The notes under the pieces are model-generated. The model made no database searches, was not told the origin of the DNA, and saw only the letters and a program-made list of their open reading frames with translations. Shown here piece after piece: positions 33,425 to 42,493 of a stretch of DNA of 64,000 bases. The stretch comes from an uncultured Clostridia bacterium. GTDB lineage: Bacteria; Bacillota; Clostridia; Christensenellales; UBA1242. Location of the stretch: the NCBI GenBank assembly GCA_944372585.1, contig CALVZQ010000006.1:1-64000 (forward strand), given 5' to 3'. The translations under genes were made by a program, and so were the position numbers. How positions within the stretch are numbered: position 1 is the first letter of the stretch; the number at the start of each line of letters is the position of its first letter.

Positions 33425-34702
33425 ATGAAAAGAGTGTTGATTTTGACGGTCACTGCGGGGAATGGACACAATTCCGCTGCAAATGCCGTAAAAGAAGAAT
33501 GTGAAAAAAATGGAGCAAAAGTGTTGCTTGTGGATCTGTTGCATGAATTTTGCTCAAACAAAACATTCATTTGGATCCAAGAAAAAGGCTATCCTTTGGC
33601 ATGTCAATATTTGCCGGGTGTGTTTAATATGTTTTTTAGACATTTTCAAAAAGCAAATCCTAAGAAAATTTTTAAATCTCCAGTTCAAAGAGATTTGTAT
33701 TCAATGTATGGAAAACTTTTGAAATTGATTTATGACTTTAAGCCTGATGCAATTTTTGCATCACATTATTATCCGTGTATCATGATTTCAAATTTGCGCA
33801 AGATCTATTCTCTGCCTGCGAAAACATTTTCGTTTGTTTTTGATTATGCTGTCTGTCCTTTTTGGGAGGCAGCAACGGGAATTGATTATCTGTTGGTCCC
33901 AAATGAAAAATATGTCCCAATCATGACCTACAAGGGTTTTAAGGCGGATCAATTGTTGCCTTATGGACTGGTTGTCAACGAAAAATTCACCGCAAAGATT
34001 GACAAACAAAAAGCGAGAGAAATGCTTGGAATAAGCAAGGATAAGTTTACAATTTTTGTTATGTTTGGTGGTGGCTTCTGGAGCGGAAACTATAAAATCA
34101 CAAGAAACCTTTTGAATCACCTTAAAAAAGAAAATGTTCAGATTGTTATTGCAAATGGTCGTGATGAAAAAGGCAAGAAGAAAATTGATCAGTTGAAGGT
34201 TCCAAAAAATATAAAAGTTTTCAATTGGGGATTTTGCAAAAATATTGATGTCATAATGAGTGCATCAGATGTGTTGATTGGAAAAGCAGGGGGAGTTTCT
34301 GTTACAGAAGCTCTAGACAAAAATTTGCCATTGATTTGTTGCAAGAAATTGCCTGAGCAAGAAAAGGTAAATGTAAAAATGCTTGTTAAAGAGGGGGCTG
34401 CGAAACAATACAAAAGCAACAAAATGATGATATCTATTCTGTCGGATTTGATTGACAATCCAAAAGAATTGGAAAAAATGAAAAAAGAAATTGATCGAAT
34501 TAGAAGACCTCATGCGACCAAAAAATTGGTTGAAATGATGCTTTCTTGTGAGGCAGAGTATGTTGACACACAAGTTGATTTTTCTGTCGTTAACAAAAAC
34601 ATAAAAAGAATGTTGAAAGCGGGGGGGGGATTTAGTAGTTCAACATTTTGCAACTTTGTCAAAATTTGTCAATACTTTGATTTTTACTGTGCTTATGATT
34701 AA
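33425..34702 (+). CDS. UgtP/MGDG-synthase family glycosyltransferase 1, G9-tailed
   Basis: 425 residues. Family GT28 lipid glycosyltransferase: the N-terminal TVTAGNGHNSAA box (lipid acceptor side), DYAVCPFWE near 140 and the donor-binding GKAGGVSVTEAL near 285. It probably adds a sugar from UDP-sugar to diacylglycerol at the inner membrane face, feeding glycolipids or a lipoteichoic-acid anchor. The last 26 residues follow a nine-G tract (34621-34629). One extra G would end the protein four residues after Ala399; one fewer would give an alternative tail of 37 residues ending at 34733-34735, beside the next gene's ribosome site. The start appears leaderless. Confidence 0.85.
   Translation: MKRVLILTVTAGNGHNSAANAVKEECEKNGAKVLLVDLLHEFCSNKTFIWIQEKGYPLACQYLPGVFNMFFRHFQKANPKKIFKSPVQRDLYSMYGKLLKLIYDFKPDAIFASHYYPCIMISNLRKIYSLPAKTFSFVFDYAVCPFWEAATGIDYLLVPNEKYVPIMTYKGFKADQLLPYGLVVNEKFTAKIDKQKAREMLGISKDKFTIFVMFGGGFWSGNYKITRNLLNHLKKENVQIVIANGRDEKGKKKIDQLKVPKNIKVFNWGFCKNIDVIMSASDVLIGKAGGVSVTEALDKNLPLICCKKLPEQEKVNVKMLVKEGAAKQYKSNKMMISILSDLIDNPKELEKMKKEIDRIRRPHATKKLVEMMLSCEAEYVDTQVDFSVVNKNIKRMLKAGGGFSSSTFCNFVKICQYFDFYCAYD
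34621..34629 (+). repeat. G9 homopolymer in glycosyltransferase 1
   Basis: Nine G after GAAAGC in an AT-rich gene. The present length reads ...KAGGGF. Neighbouring lengths change the C terminus as described for the gene. Confidence 0.95.
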
Positions 34703-34750
34703 TAAAATTCTATTCATAAAGAAGAATACATATTGAAAGGAATAGAATTT

Positions 34751-36004
34751 ATGAAGAAAGTATTGATTTTGACGGTTACAGCAGGAAATGGACACAACTC
34801 CGCTGCAAAAGCTATGAAAAATAAACTTGAACAAACGGGACAGGTTGAAGTTAGAGTTGTTGATATTATTAAGGATTATACGTCACATTTTAATTCTTGG
34901 ATTGTAGATAAGGGGTATAATATCGCCGTTGGGTATTTGAGGCCGCTTTACGATTTGTTTTATAATGCGTATTTCAAATATCCTGTGGAAAAGGCTAGCG
35001 TTTGTCCGCCACAGACTTCTGTCAAGTCTTTGAATGGAAAGCTTTTGAAGTTGATTTATGAATTTAAACCTGATGTGATTTACGCAACAACATATTATGG
35101 TGGAATGGCTTTGGCAAATTTGAGAAGAGTTTACAAATTGCCAAGTTTTAACATTGTCTGTATGCTCGACTATGTTGTTTCTCCTTTCTGGGAACCATCA
35201 ATTGGTGGAGTTGAGATTTTGACAATGGCCCATGAAGACAACAGAGAGAAGTTGCTTGAAAAAGGCTTTGACAACAAAAACCTTTTGATGACTGGTATTC
35301 CTGTTGCTGAAAAGTTTTCAAAGGAAATTGACAAGGTTAAAGCCAGAGAAATGCTTGGAATTGACAAGGACTTGTTTACCGTGTTCATCTTCTATGGTGG
35401 CGGTCATTGGCAGGGGAGTTATGGAATTTTGAAAGCTCTTTTGAAAGGAGTTAAGAAAAAAATCCAAATTATTATCTGCAATGGACATAACGAAAAAACA
35501 AAGAAGAAAATTGACAAAGAAATGGGTAAATATCCTGAAAACTTCAAGATTGTAAACTATGGTTTTGTCAATAATGTTGATGTGATTATGAGTGCATCAG
35601 ATGTTATGATTGGCAAAGGTGGTGGGCTTTCTACGACAGAAGCGGTTAATAAGGGGTTGCCATTGATTGCGACTTACAAACTTCCAGGTCAGGAATATTA
35701 CAACATTCAATTCTTGAAAGAAAAAGGGGTGGCTATGTCTTTCCGAAATTATAAAGAACTTGTCAGACATATCAATTATCTTTATGACAGCAGAGACGTT
35801 TTGACTCGAATGAGTTTGGGAATGAAAGAGATGAAAACAACTGCTATCGACACCATTGCAGAACTCATCATGAGTCAACCTGATGCTGATTATGATGGAA
35901 TAAACACTTCTTTGGATTATGGAAAAGTGAACAAAATTGTCAGTCATGCGAGAAAAAGAAGATATAAAGAAATCAAGAAGCAGAAGAAAAATAAGCAAAA
36001 ATAA
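34751..36004 (+). CDS. UgtP/MGDG-synthase family glycosyltransferase 2
   Basis: 417 residues, paralogous to the preceding gene along its whole length (TAGNGHNSAAKAM, DYVVSPFWEPS, GKGGGLSTTEAV). The C terminus is a basic tail (RKRRYKEIKKQKKNK), usual for peripheral membrane glycosyltransferases, whereas copy 1 has the G9-dependent tail there. AAAGGA lies nine bases before ATG 34751. Two consecutive enzymes could add two sugars in sequence or differ in acceptor. A terminator follows. Confidence 0.88.
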   Translation: MKKVLILTVTAGNGHNSAAKAMKNKLEQTGQVEVRVVDIIKDYTSHFNSWIVDKGYNIAVGYLRPLYDLFYNAYFKYPVEKASVCPPQTSVKSLNGKLLKLIYEFKPDVIYATTYYGGMALANLRRVYKLPSFNIVCMLDYVVSPFWEPSIGGVEILTMAHEDNREKLLEKGFDNKNLLMTGIPVAEKFSKEIDKVKAREMLGIDKDLFTVFIFYGGGHWQGSYGILKALLKGVKKKIQIIICNGHNEKTKKKIDKEMGKYPENFKIVNYGFVNNVDVIMSASDVMIGKGGGLSTTEAVNKGLPLIATYKLPGQEYYNIQFLKEKGVAMSFRNYKELVRHINYLYDSRDVLTRMSLGMKEMKTTAIDTIAELIMSQPDADYDGINTSLDYGKVNKIVSHARKRRYKEIKKQKKNKQK

Positions 36005-36023
36005 AGAGAATTATGAATTTCAA

Positions 36024-36052
36024 AAATGCGAAGTTTGTTTCGCATTTTTTTT
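36024..36052 (+). terminator. Rho-independent terminator after glycosyltransferases
   Basis: AATGCGAA/TTCGCATT stem followed by eight T. It argues against a start for the next gene at 36013. Confidence 0.85.
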
Positions 36053-36075
36053 GTTGTTTTAGTCAAAATATAAAC

Positions 36076-36630
36076 ATGGACTGGAAAATTTCTCTTTATT
36101 ATTTGATACCAACTTTCTTCATTTTTCTTTTGGTTTTCCCTGTTTTTGTGGAGGTGAGGTTGTCATATAATCCACTTTACAATCGGGGTGTTGTGGCATT
36201 GACAATACTGAAAAAACAAATTTTTTATTACATATTTTCCTTTCATGGAAAGTTTATTGAACTTGAAAATGAGAGTGAAACAAAGCTGCAAAAGTTGGAA
36301 TTTGAAAGTCAAGAATTTGCTTTGATGGAAGAATTTGGAAATCAGATTAAGGACAAAATTAGGTTGAAAAAATGTTATATGTTTTATAACATTGGAACGG
36401 GGGACGCATACACAAGTGCGCTTCTTTGTGGTTTCATTAACTTTGCAGTGACACAAGTTTTTCTGTTTTTGAAAAGCAAAAAACCGACTGCATCATTTTG
36501 TGTTTATGACACAGTTTCGTACAACATTGTCACTTGTGAACTTGCTTTTGTGATTTCTGGATCGGTTTCTTTTTTTGATATTGTATATTCTTTCATATAT
36601 TCGGTTATCATATCTAAGAGAAAGAAATAA
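36076..36630 (+). CDS. DUF2953-like membrane protein
   Basis: About 184 residues from ATG 36076. An N-terminal membrane segment (about 5-25), a polar middle region, and a hydrophobic C-terminal part. It matches the plan and position of the DUF2953 protein that sits before ytfJ in many sporulating Clostridia. The C terminus is probably embedded. No Shine-Dalgarno is seen; a CAAAAT box six bases before the ATG makes a leaderless start possible. Similarity is weak, so identity leans on context. Confidence 0.55.
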   Translation: MDWKISLYYLIPTFFIFLLVFPVFVEVRLSYNPLYNRGVVALTILKKQIFYYIFSFHGKFIELENESETKLQKLEFESQEFALMEEFGNQIKDKIRLKKCYMFYNIGTGDAYTSALLCGFINFAVTQVFLFLKSKKPTASFCVYDTVSYNIVTCELAFVISGSVSFFDIVYSFIYSVIISKRKK

Positions 36631-36696
36631 CACAACATATTGTGTAATATGCAACATACCACACAAAAACTGTGGTGTTATGCAAAAGGAGTGTCT

Positions 36697-37113
36697 ATGA
36701 AAATTTATACCAATTCTTCTTCAATCAATGATTTGATTTCAAGTGCAATGGACAAAATCAAAACCATTGTTGATTCTTCCACAATTGTTGGAGAAAGCAT
36801 TTCGTCGCCTGACGGAACGATCATCATTCCAATTTCAAAAGTCACAGTTGGCTTTGTTGTTGGAGGTGGAGAATATGCCGATTTGTCTGCAAGAAGAGTG
36901 GCAAACCATTTTCCGATGAGTGGTGGCTCAAGTGGTGGAATGAGTGTTTCTCCTGTTGGCTTTTTGATTATTCGTGAAATGGGAGATGTTGAATTTGTCA
37001 ATGTTGAGAACAAATCTCTTTATCAAACAGTTTTGAATATGGTCAACTCATTGCTTGCAAAACTTGAGAAGTCCGCAAAGGAAAATGGAGAGGACAATGA
37101 AAGAAAAGATTAA
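36697..37113 (+). CDS. ytfJ: GerW/YtfJ family sporulation protein
   Basis: 138 residues. Typical run: DGTIIIPISKVTVGFVVGGGEY near 43, then GGSSGGMSVSPVGFLII near 83. YtfJ-family proteins are made in forespores, and Bacillus mutants germinate poorly. AAAAGGAG precedes ATG 36697. It overlaps the next gene's start by 17 bases, so the two are coupled. Presence of ytfJ with a GPR-like protease supports a sporulating ancestry. Confidence 0.88.
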   Translation: MKIYTNSSSINDLISSAMDKIKTIVDSSTIVGESISSPDGTIIIPISKVTVGFVVGGGEYADLSARRVANHFPMSGGSSGGMSVSPVGFLIIREMGDVEFVNVENKSLYQTVLNMVNSLLAKLEKSAKENGEDNERKD

Positions 37114-38248
37114 AAATTTTGCTCTGACTTTTGTTGTGATTTTTTTGTGTTTCAGTTTTGTTTTTATTGGAGTTTCAAATTCTTTTGTGCTTCAGACCGA
37201 TGCTTTGAATTTGTATTCTTCGGCACGTGGTTGTGCGGTTATTGAAACGACAACAAAAAGAAAACTTTATGCTGTGGGTGAAAACAAGAAGATGCCAATG
37301 GCAAGCACGACAAAAATTATGACTGCAATCACTGCACTTGAAAATTGTGATGACCTTGATGAAAAGTTTGAAGTTTCGCCAAAGGCAGTGGGTGTTCCTG
37401 GAACATCACTTTATTTGAGAAAGGGTGATGTCTATTCCACTCGTGACCTTCTTTATGCTTTGATGTTGATTTCTGGAAATGATGCTTCGGTTGCAATTGC
37501 GGAACACGTTGCTGGTTCGACAAGTGAGTTTGTGACAAAAATGAATGAGCTCGCAAAAAAGATCGGAGCAACAAATTCTCACTTTGCAAACACTCATGGG
37601 CTTGATGCAGATGGGCACTATACAACCGCTTATGACTTGGCACTTATCACTTCTTATGCTCTTGAAAATGAAACTTTCAGAGAAATTGTTGGAACAAAAA
37701 ACACCAAAATCACAAAGGGTGATGGGGAGAACAGATATTTGAAAAATAAAAACAAATTGCTTTTCACTTTGGACGGTTGCATTGGTGTCAAAACGGGCTA
37801 CACCGATGATGCCGGAAGATGCTTGGTTTCTGCAATCGAAAAAGACGGATTGCGTCTTGTGTGTGTGGTTTTGAATTGTCGTCCAATGTTTGAGGAGAGT
37901 GCCGAACTTTTGAGACAATGTTTGGAAAACTATAAACTCTATGATTTGACAGAGCTTTATGACTTTGACCATTCGATTGATGTCGTTGACGGAAGAAATG
38001 AAAGTGCAATGATTGGAACTTATGGAAATTTCCTATATCCTTTGACCGAAAATGAAGTGCAAAATTTGAAATTTGTCTACTCTTATCCGCAAAGTGTACA
38101 GGCACCGCTTGATAAAGATAGTGAAATTGGAAAGGTGGAAATATTTTTGGGTAATGACTTGCTTTTCTCTGAGAAAATCTTTACAATAGAAGAGATAAAA
38201 CCAAAGTCAATACTTCAAAGAATGAAAGACTTTTTCAAGAATTGGTAA
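37097..38248 (+). CDS. dacF: D-alanyl-D-alanine carboxypeptidase (DacF-like, PBP5 family)
   Basis: 383 residues. The N-terminal hydrophobic segment (about 7-30) is a signal or anchor. The serine-acyl enzyme motifs are in order: SxxK as STTK near 68, SGN near 129 and KTG near 235. It trims the terminal D-Ala of peptidoglycan stem peptides. The C-terminal PBP5 beta domain and a short amphipathic end (ILQRMKDFFKNW) that would bind the membrane are present. GGAGAGG precedes ATG 37097. DacF is forespore-expressed in Bacillus; this gene may be vegetative or sporulation-linked. Confidence 0.92.
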   Translation: MKEKIKNFALTFVVIFLCFSFVFIGVSNSFVLQTDALNLYSSARGCAVIETTTKRKLYAVGENKKMPMASTTKIMTAITALENCDDLDEKFEVSPKAVGVPGTSLYLRKGDVYSTRDLLYALMLISGNDASVAIAEHVAGSTSEFVTKMNELAKKIGATNSHFANTHGLDADGHYTTAYDLALITSYALENETFREIVGTKNTKITKGDGENRYLKNKNKLLFTLDGCIGVKTGYTDDAGRCLVSAIEKDGLRLVCVVLNCRPMFEESAELLRQCLENYKLYDLTELYDFDHSIDVVDGRNESAMIGTYGNFLYPLTENEVQNLKFVYSYPQSVQAPLDKDSEIGKVEIFLGNDLLFSEKIFTIEEIKPKSILQRMKDFFKNW

Positions 38249-38297
38249 TTTTGAAATTCTCTCATCTGTTGGAGTTTGCAGGTGAGAGGATTTTATG

Positions 38298-39005
38298 ATG
38301 AGATTAAACAAATTTTTGAGTTCTTGTGGTGTTGCTTCAAGAAGAAAATGTGATGACATAATCAAAGAGGGTCGTGTTTCAATAAATGGTCAAATTGTTG
38401 ACAACCTTGGAGTCTCTGTTGATGAGAAAAAAGACGTTGTCAAGGTTGATGGGGTGGTGGTTTCGCTTCCAAATGATTTTGCGTATTTGAAAATGAACAA
38501 ACCTAAGGGGTATGCTTGCACGGCAAAAGATGAAAAAGGAAGAAAAACCATTTTTGATTTGGTGGAAAGTGATGTCCGTTTGTTTAGTGTTGGCAGACTC
38601 GACTATGACACAGAAGGTTTGATTTTTTTGACAAATGATGGAGATTTTGCAAATTTAATCACGCACCCAAAATTTCACTTTGAAAAAGAATATCATGTCA
38701 CAGTGGAAGGAGAAATCAAAGAAGGCGATTTGGCGGTTCTGAGAAAAGGTGTTGTTGAGAACGGAAAAAGAATGCCAGAAGCGAGAGTTAAACTTTTGGA
38801 ATATGATGGAAAGTTCAGCAAGGTTTCTGTTGTGATTGACGAGGGACAAAATCATCAAGTCAGAAGAATGTTTGATGCTATTGGTCATCAAATCAAACTT
38901 TTGAAGAGAGTCAGAATTGGACAGGTACGTCTGGGCGGACTTTATCGTGGAAAAACAAAACCTATGACAGAAGAAGAAATTGCATATTTCAAAGGAGCGA
39001 AATGA
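38298..39005 (+). CDS. rluB: rRNA pseudouridine synthase, RluB/RsuA family
   Basis: About 235 residues. An S4 RNA-binding domain (MRLNKFLSSCGVASRRKCD) is followed by the catalytic domain with FSVGRLDYDTEGLIFLTND near 97 (catalytic Asp in GRLDxxTxG). It makes pseudouridine in 23S rRNA. ATG 38295 and 38298 are adjacent; spacing to GAGAGGA favours 38298. It overlaps the next gene by 4 bp (ATGA). Confidence 0.93.
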   Translation: MRLNKFLSSCGVASRRKCDDIIKEGRVSINGQIVDNLGVSVDEKKDVVKVDGVVVSLPNDFAYLKMNKPKGYACTAKDEKGRKTIFDLVESDVRLFSVGRLDYDTEGLIFLTNDGDFANLITHPKFHFEKEYHVTVEGEIKEGDLAVLRKGVVENGKRMPEARVKLLEYDGKFSKVSVVIDEGQNHQVRRMFDAIGHQIKLLKRVRIGQVRLGGLYRGKTKPMTEEEIAYFKGAK

Positions 39006-40213
39006 GTAAGGTTGCAGTTATTGGGGCAGGGGCATCTGGACTTATGGTGGCTGGCTTTTTGGCTGACAAAGGTCATGATGTGATGGTGCTTGAGAAAAAT
39101 GAAAAGGCTGGGAAGAAGCTCTTTATCACTGGAAAGGGCAGATGCAACATAACAAACCTTTGTCCAACAGATGAGTTTTTGAAAAACGTTGTTAGAGGAG
39201 ATAAATTTCTTAGGTCTGCGATCTATTCTTTTTCTAGTATTGATTGTGTCAATTTTTTTGAAGAACTTGGGCTCAAAACCAAAGTTGAAAGGGGAAATCG
39301 TGTCTTTCCTGAAAGTGATAAGGCTGGAGATGTTGTCAAAGTTTTGAAGGAGAAACATTGCAGAAATGTCAATTTTTCATTTGACGATGAAGTTTTGGCA
39401 ATAAACAAGAAAGATGATGCTTTTGTTGTGGTTTCTTCAAAAGGAAAAAGAGCTTTTGAAAAAGTTATCATTGCAACTGGCGGAAAAAGTTATAAGACAA
39501 CAGGAAGCAGTGGAGATGGTTACAAATTTGCAAAGACATTTGGACACTCAGTCGAAGAGGTTGTTCCTGCGCTTTGTCCGATTGTTTTGAAAGATAAGTT
39601 TGTCAGCAAGTTGCAAGGTGTCTCTTTGAAGAATGTTGAGTTGAATGTTTTGGCAGATGGAAAGAAGTTGTCATTCTTTGGAGAAATGCTTTTCACTGAC
39701 CAAGGTATTTCAGGTCCAATTGTGTTGACTGCTTCCAGTTATGTCAATCGTTGTCAAAATGTTTCGATGACGCTTGACTTTAAACCAGCGTTATCCGATA
39801 AACAACTTGATATGAGACTTTTGAGAGACTTTGAAGAGAACAAAAACAAGGATTTGAAAAATGTTTTGAAAGGACTTTTGCCAAAAGCGATTGCAGAAGT
39901 TTTCGCCGAGATAATCGGTCTTGATGAAAATAAAAAAATTCACGACATAACAAAAGCGGAAAGACAAAAACTGATAGAGGGGCTGAAAAGTTTTAAATTG
40001 TCTTATGGTGGGCTTTATGACATCAACACAGGAATCATAACAAGCGGAGGTGTCAACTTGAAAGAAGTCAATCCAAAAACATTCGAAAGTAAGTTGGTCC
40101 CGGGATTGTATTTCACAGGAGAAGTGCTTGATGTTGATGCATTGACTGGCGGTTTTAATCTTCAAATTGCATGGGCAACAGCATTTTCGCTTGCAAAGAA
40201 TTTTTGTGTTTGA
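39002..40213 (+). CDS. BaiN/RdsA-like NAD(P)/FAD-dependent oxidoreductase (HI0933 family)
   Basis: 403 residues. N-terminal FAD-binding fold AVIGAGASGLMVAGFLADKGHDV, then the family run GKGRCNITN near 45, a second glycine box ATGGKSYKTTGSSGDGY near 160, and a C-terminal FAD contact GGFNLQIAWATAFSLAKN. Members reduce steroid-like or flavin substrates; the native role in most genomes is unknown. This position, between rluB and a plsC-type gene, is conserved in Clostridia. Confidence 0.9.
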   Translation: MSKVAVIGAGASGLMVAGFLADKGHDVMVLEKNEKAGKKLFITGKGRCNITNLCPTDEFLKNVVRGDKFLRSAIYSFSSIDCVNFFEELGLKTKVERGNRVFPESDKAGDVVKVLKEKHCRNVNFSFDDEVLAINKKDDAFVVVSSKGKRAFEKVIIATGGKSYKTTGSSGDGYKFAKTFGHSVEEVVPALCPIVLKDKFVSKLQGVSLKNVELNVLADGKKLSFFGEMLFTDQGISGPIVLTASSYVNRCQNVSMTLDFKPALSDKQLDMRLLRDFEENKNKDLKNVLKGLLPKAIAEVFAEIIGLDENKKIHDITKAERQKLIEGLKSFKLSYGGLYDINTGIITSGGVNLKEVNPKTFESKLVPGLYFTGEVLDVDALTGGFNLQIAWATAFSLAKNFCV

Positions 40214-40273
40214 TTTGACAACATGATTTGATTTCATTAATATAATGTAGTAATTTAATTTTGGAGGAATGTT

Positions 40274-40879
40274 ATGCTCTTATGGTTGGCTAGGATTTTG
40301 CTTTGGTTGCCACTGAATATTCTGCATCCAACATTTATCAAAGGAAGAAAAAATTTGCCTAAAGGGAAAGTTATTATCTCTTGCAATCATCGTTCAAACT
40401 GGGATATCGCGTTGTATATTTTGAACACCAGAGAGAAGATTAAGATTTTGGCAAAGAAAGAACTTTTCAAAAACAAGCTTTTTGGAGCGATATTGCGTGA
40501 TTTTGGTGGAATTGAGATTGACAGGGAAGCAACTGACATCAATGCAATCAAGGCCTGCATGAAAGCACTTAAAGACGACAAAAAACTTTTCATCTTTCCA
40601 GAAGGAACAAGATTGAAAAATGAAGAAGACATTTTGGGAGAGATAAAAAGCGGTCTTGCTATGATTGCAATAAAGACAAAAACTCCGATTGCTCCAATTT
40701 GGATTGAAAGAAAACCAAAGCTATTTAGAAAAAGTGTTTATCACATTGGAAAACCTTTTGAACTTTCTGAGTTTTATGGAAAAAAATTGGACGAAGAAAC
40801 TTTGCAAAAGGCAAATGAAATCGTCAGAGAAAAGATGTTGGATCTTAGAGAGGAAATTTTAAGCAAAAAGAAAAAATAA
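40274..40879 (+). CDS. plsC: 1-acyl-sn-glycerol-3-phosphate acyltransferase
   Basis: 201 residues, normal. It adds the second acyl chain to make phosphatidic acid at the membrane. The HX4D motif is NHRSNWD near 38, and the substrate motif FPEGTR near 112. One N-terminal hydrophobic segment. GGAGGA precedes the ATG. Cytidylate kinase, often found just before it in this cluster, is absent here. Confidence 0.92.
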   Translation: MLLWLARILLWLPLNILHPTFIKGRKNLPKGKVIISCNHRSNWDIALYILNTREKIKILAKKELFKNKLFGAILRDFGGIEIDREATDINAIKACMKALKDDKKLFIFPEGTRLKNEEDILGEIKSGLAMIAIKTKTPIAPIWIERKPKLFRKSVYHIGKPFELSEFYGKKLDEETLQKANEIVREKMLDLREEILSKKKK

Positions 40880-40907
40880 CAAAAGACCTATCTATCTTTT
40901 GTTATTT
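40874..40907. terminator. Bidirectional terminator between convergent genes
   Basis: A 13-bp perfect stem AAATAACAAAAGA/TCTTTTGTTATTT with eight-base loop. The stop codon of the minus-strand gene lies in the loop. Confidence 0.85.
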
Positions 40908-41286
40908 CTTTTTCTTTGGCTCTTGTGTTTTGTGGTGTTTTATTCTCTGATTTAGATTTTGGGTTATAATATTTAAATCTATCTTCAGGCAAAAAGGCGC
41001 CTTTCAGTTCGTTTGGAATGTTTATTGATGTTACTGTAAGTTCCAACTTTCCGTCTGTCCAAGAGGCAACCACATCAACATATTCTCCCAGTATGCTCTT
41101 TAACAGACCGGCATTACTTTTATGGTTGGATTTTCTGTTTTTGTCAATAACATGAATAATTCCCCATGCCAGTTCTTGCATGCGAGTGTCTAAGTTTCGA
41201 TATTTCAATGCAAGATAATAGTCTTGTAAGGAATATCTTCCACCACTTTGAGGAAATTTGTTTTTTTTGTGTTGTTTTTCTTTCAT
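40888..41286 (-). CDS. Hypothetical cytoplasmic protein
   Basis: 132 residues, basic and mostly polar, with Lys-rich ends and a central segment (MQELAWGIIHVIDKNRKS...VVASWTDGKLELTVTSINIP) that may fold as a small domain. No membrane segment and no family recognised. The ATG follows a weak site. It stands alone, antiparallel to the surrounding operons, suggesting an inserted accessory gene. Confidence 0.55.
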   Translation of the reverse strand: MKEKQHKKNKFPQSGGRYSLQDYYLALKYRNLDTRMQELAWGIIHVIDKNRKSNHKSNAGLLKSILGEYVDVVASWTDGKLELTVTSINIPNELKGAFLPEDRFKYYNPKSKSENKTPQNTRAKEKEITKDR

Positions 41287-41435
41287 ATGAGTAATATATC
41301 ATAACACCAAATTTTTGTCAAGAACAATTTTGACAAATAAATATTGACGAAATTTTGATTATTGATTGACTTTTTACATGCAATTTGGTAACCTATTATC
41401 CATATAAATCAGTTTTGTACTGTTGTTTGAGGATT

Positions 41436-42482
41436 ATGATGAACGAAAAATTTAATTTGGAAATGATTGACAAAACTTTCACATCTTATCGTAAAGGACA
41501 ATCTTTTGATGGCGTTGTTGTGCTTAGGCGTGATGACGGTGTGATTTTCAATATTGGTGGAAAGAATGATGCCTTTATTCCTGCATCAGATTTTGAAAAC
41601 TATGATGATGTCAAGATAGGTGACAGATTTAGCGTTGTCATCACAAATCAAAAAAATGAAGAAGGTTTGATTGAAGCGTCAAAAAGTTTGGCAGATGCTT
41701 TGAGACTTGCCAATCAGAATGCATTGAGTTTGAGACTTGGAAGCAAGTTTTCTTTTGTTGCAACTGGTGTTGGAAGTGGTTTGATGTCAAAGATGGGAGA
41801 TTACACCATCATCATTCCTTTCTCAGAAGTTTCGGATCGTTATGTTAAAGATTTCCATAAATTGATTGGAAAACAATTTGAGGCGGTTGTGACTGAAATT
41901 GACAAGGAAAACAAGACAATCATTGGAAGCGTCAAACTTTTGCAAGAGCAAATCAAGGTTGCAATTGAAAAGAATTTTTGGAACAGCATTTTCATCAACA
42001 AAATTGTCAAAGGAAAAGTTGAAAGAATTATGCCTTATGGTGCTTTTGTCAGTGTTGACGGTTTTGATTGTTTCCTTCACATTTCAAACATTTCATATGA
42101 AAAACTTGAAAAAGTTGAAGATGTCTTGAAAGTTGGAGATGAAAGACAATTCAAGGTGATCAAGGTTGACAGAGAAAACAAAAAAGTTGAACTTTCTCTC
42201 AAGGCACTTTTGGAAGATCCAAAAATCACGAGAGTTAAAGAATTGGTTGTTGGGCAAACTTATATGTATATGGGAGAAGTTGTCAAACTTCTGCAGTTTG
42301 GAGCGATTATCAAAGTTGAAAATGGTGCAACTGGACTTTTGCATATTTCAAATGCCACCGAGAACAAAACCAAAAAGATTTATGAGATTGTGAAAGTTGG
42401 TGACAGGGTTGATGTTGAAGTGCTGTCTAAAGATGAAGATGAGGGCAAGGTTTCATTTAAATTGGCTGAAATGAAAGATTGA
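41436..42482 (+). CDS. S1-domain RNA-binding protein (RpsA-like)
   Basis: About 348 residues with S1 repeats: one at about 20-80 (KGQSFDGVVVLRRDDGVIFNIGGKNDAFIP), a degenerate one about 95-165, and two clearer ones about 185-255 (GAFVSVDGFDCFLHISNIS) and 270-345. Similar proteins in Firmicutes sit beside plsC/ispH and are called S1-like; they bind mRNA or ribosomes. GAGGATT precedes ATGs at 41436 and 41439. IspH, usual in front of it, is missing. The stop is 11 bases before the next start. Confidence 0.85.
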   Translation: MMNEKFNLEMIDKTFTSYRKGQSFDGVVVLRRDDGVIFNIGGKNDAFIPASDFENYDDVKIGDRFSVVITNQKNEEGLIEASKSLADALRLANQNALSLRLGSKFSFVATGVGSGLMSKMGDYTIIIPFSEVSDRYVKDFHKLIGKQFEAVVTEIDKENKTIIGSVKLLQEQIKVAIEKNFWNSIFINKIVKGKVERIMPYGAFVSVDGFDCFLHISNISYEKLEKVEDVLKVGDERQFKVIKVDRENKKVELSLKALLEDPKITRVKELVVGQTYMYMGEVVKLLQFGAIIKVENGATGLLHISNATENKTKKIYEIVKVGDRVDVEVLSKDEDEGKVSFKLAEMKD

Positions 42483-42493
42483 TTGGGGGTTTT

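Noticed and set aside
36013..36075. Earlier start for the DUF2953-like gene
   Set aside because: The stretch contains the terminator of the preceding operon and would encode hairpin sequence; ATG 36076 is preferred.
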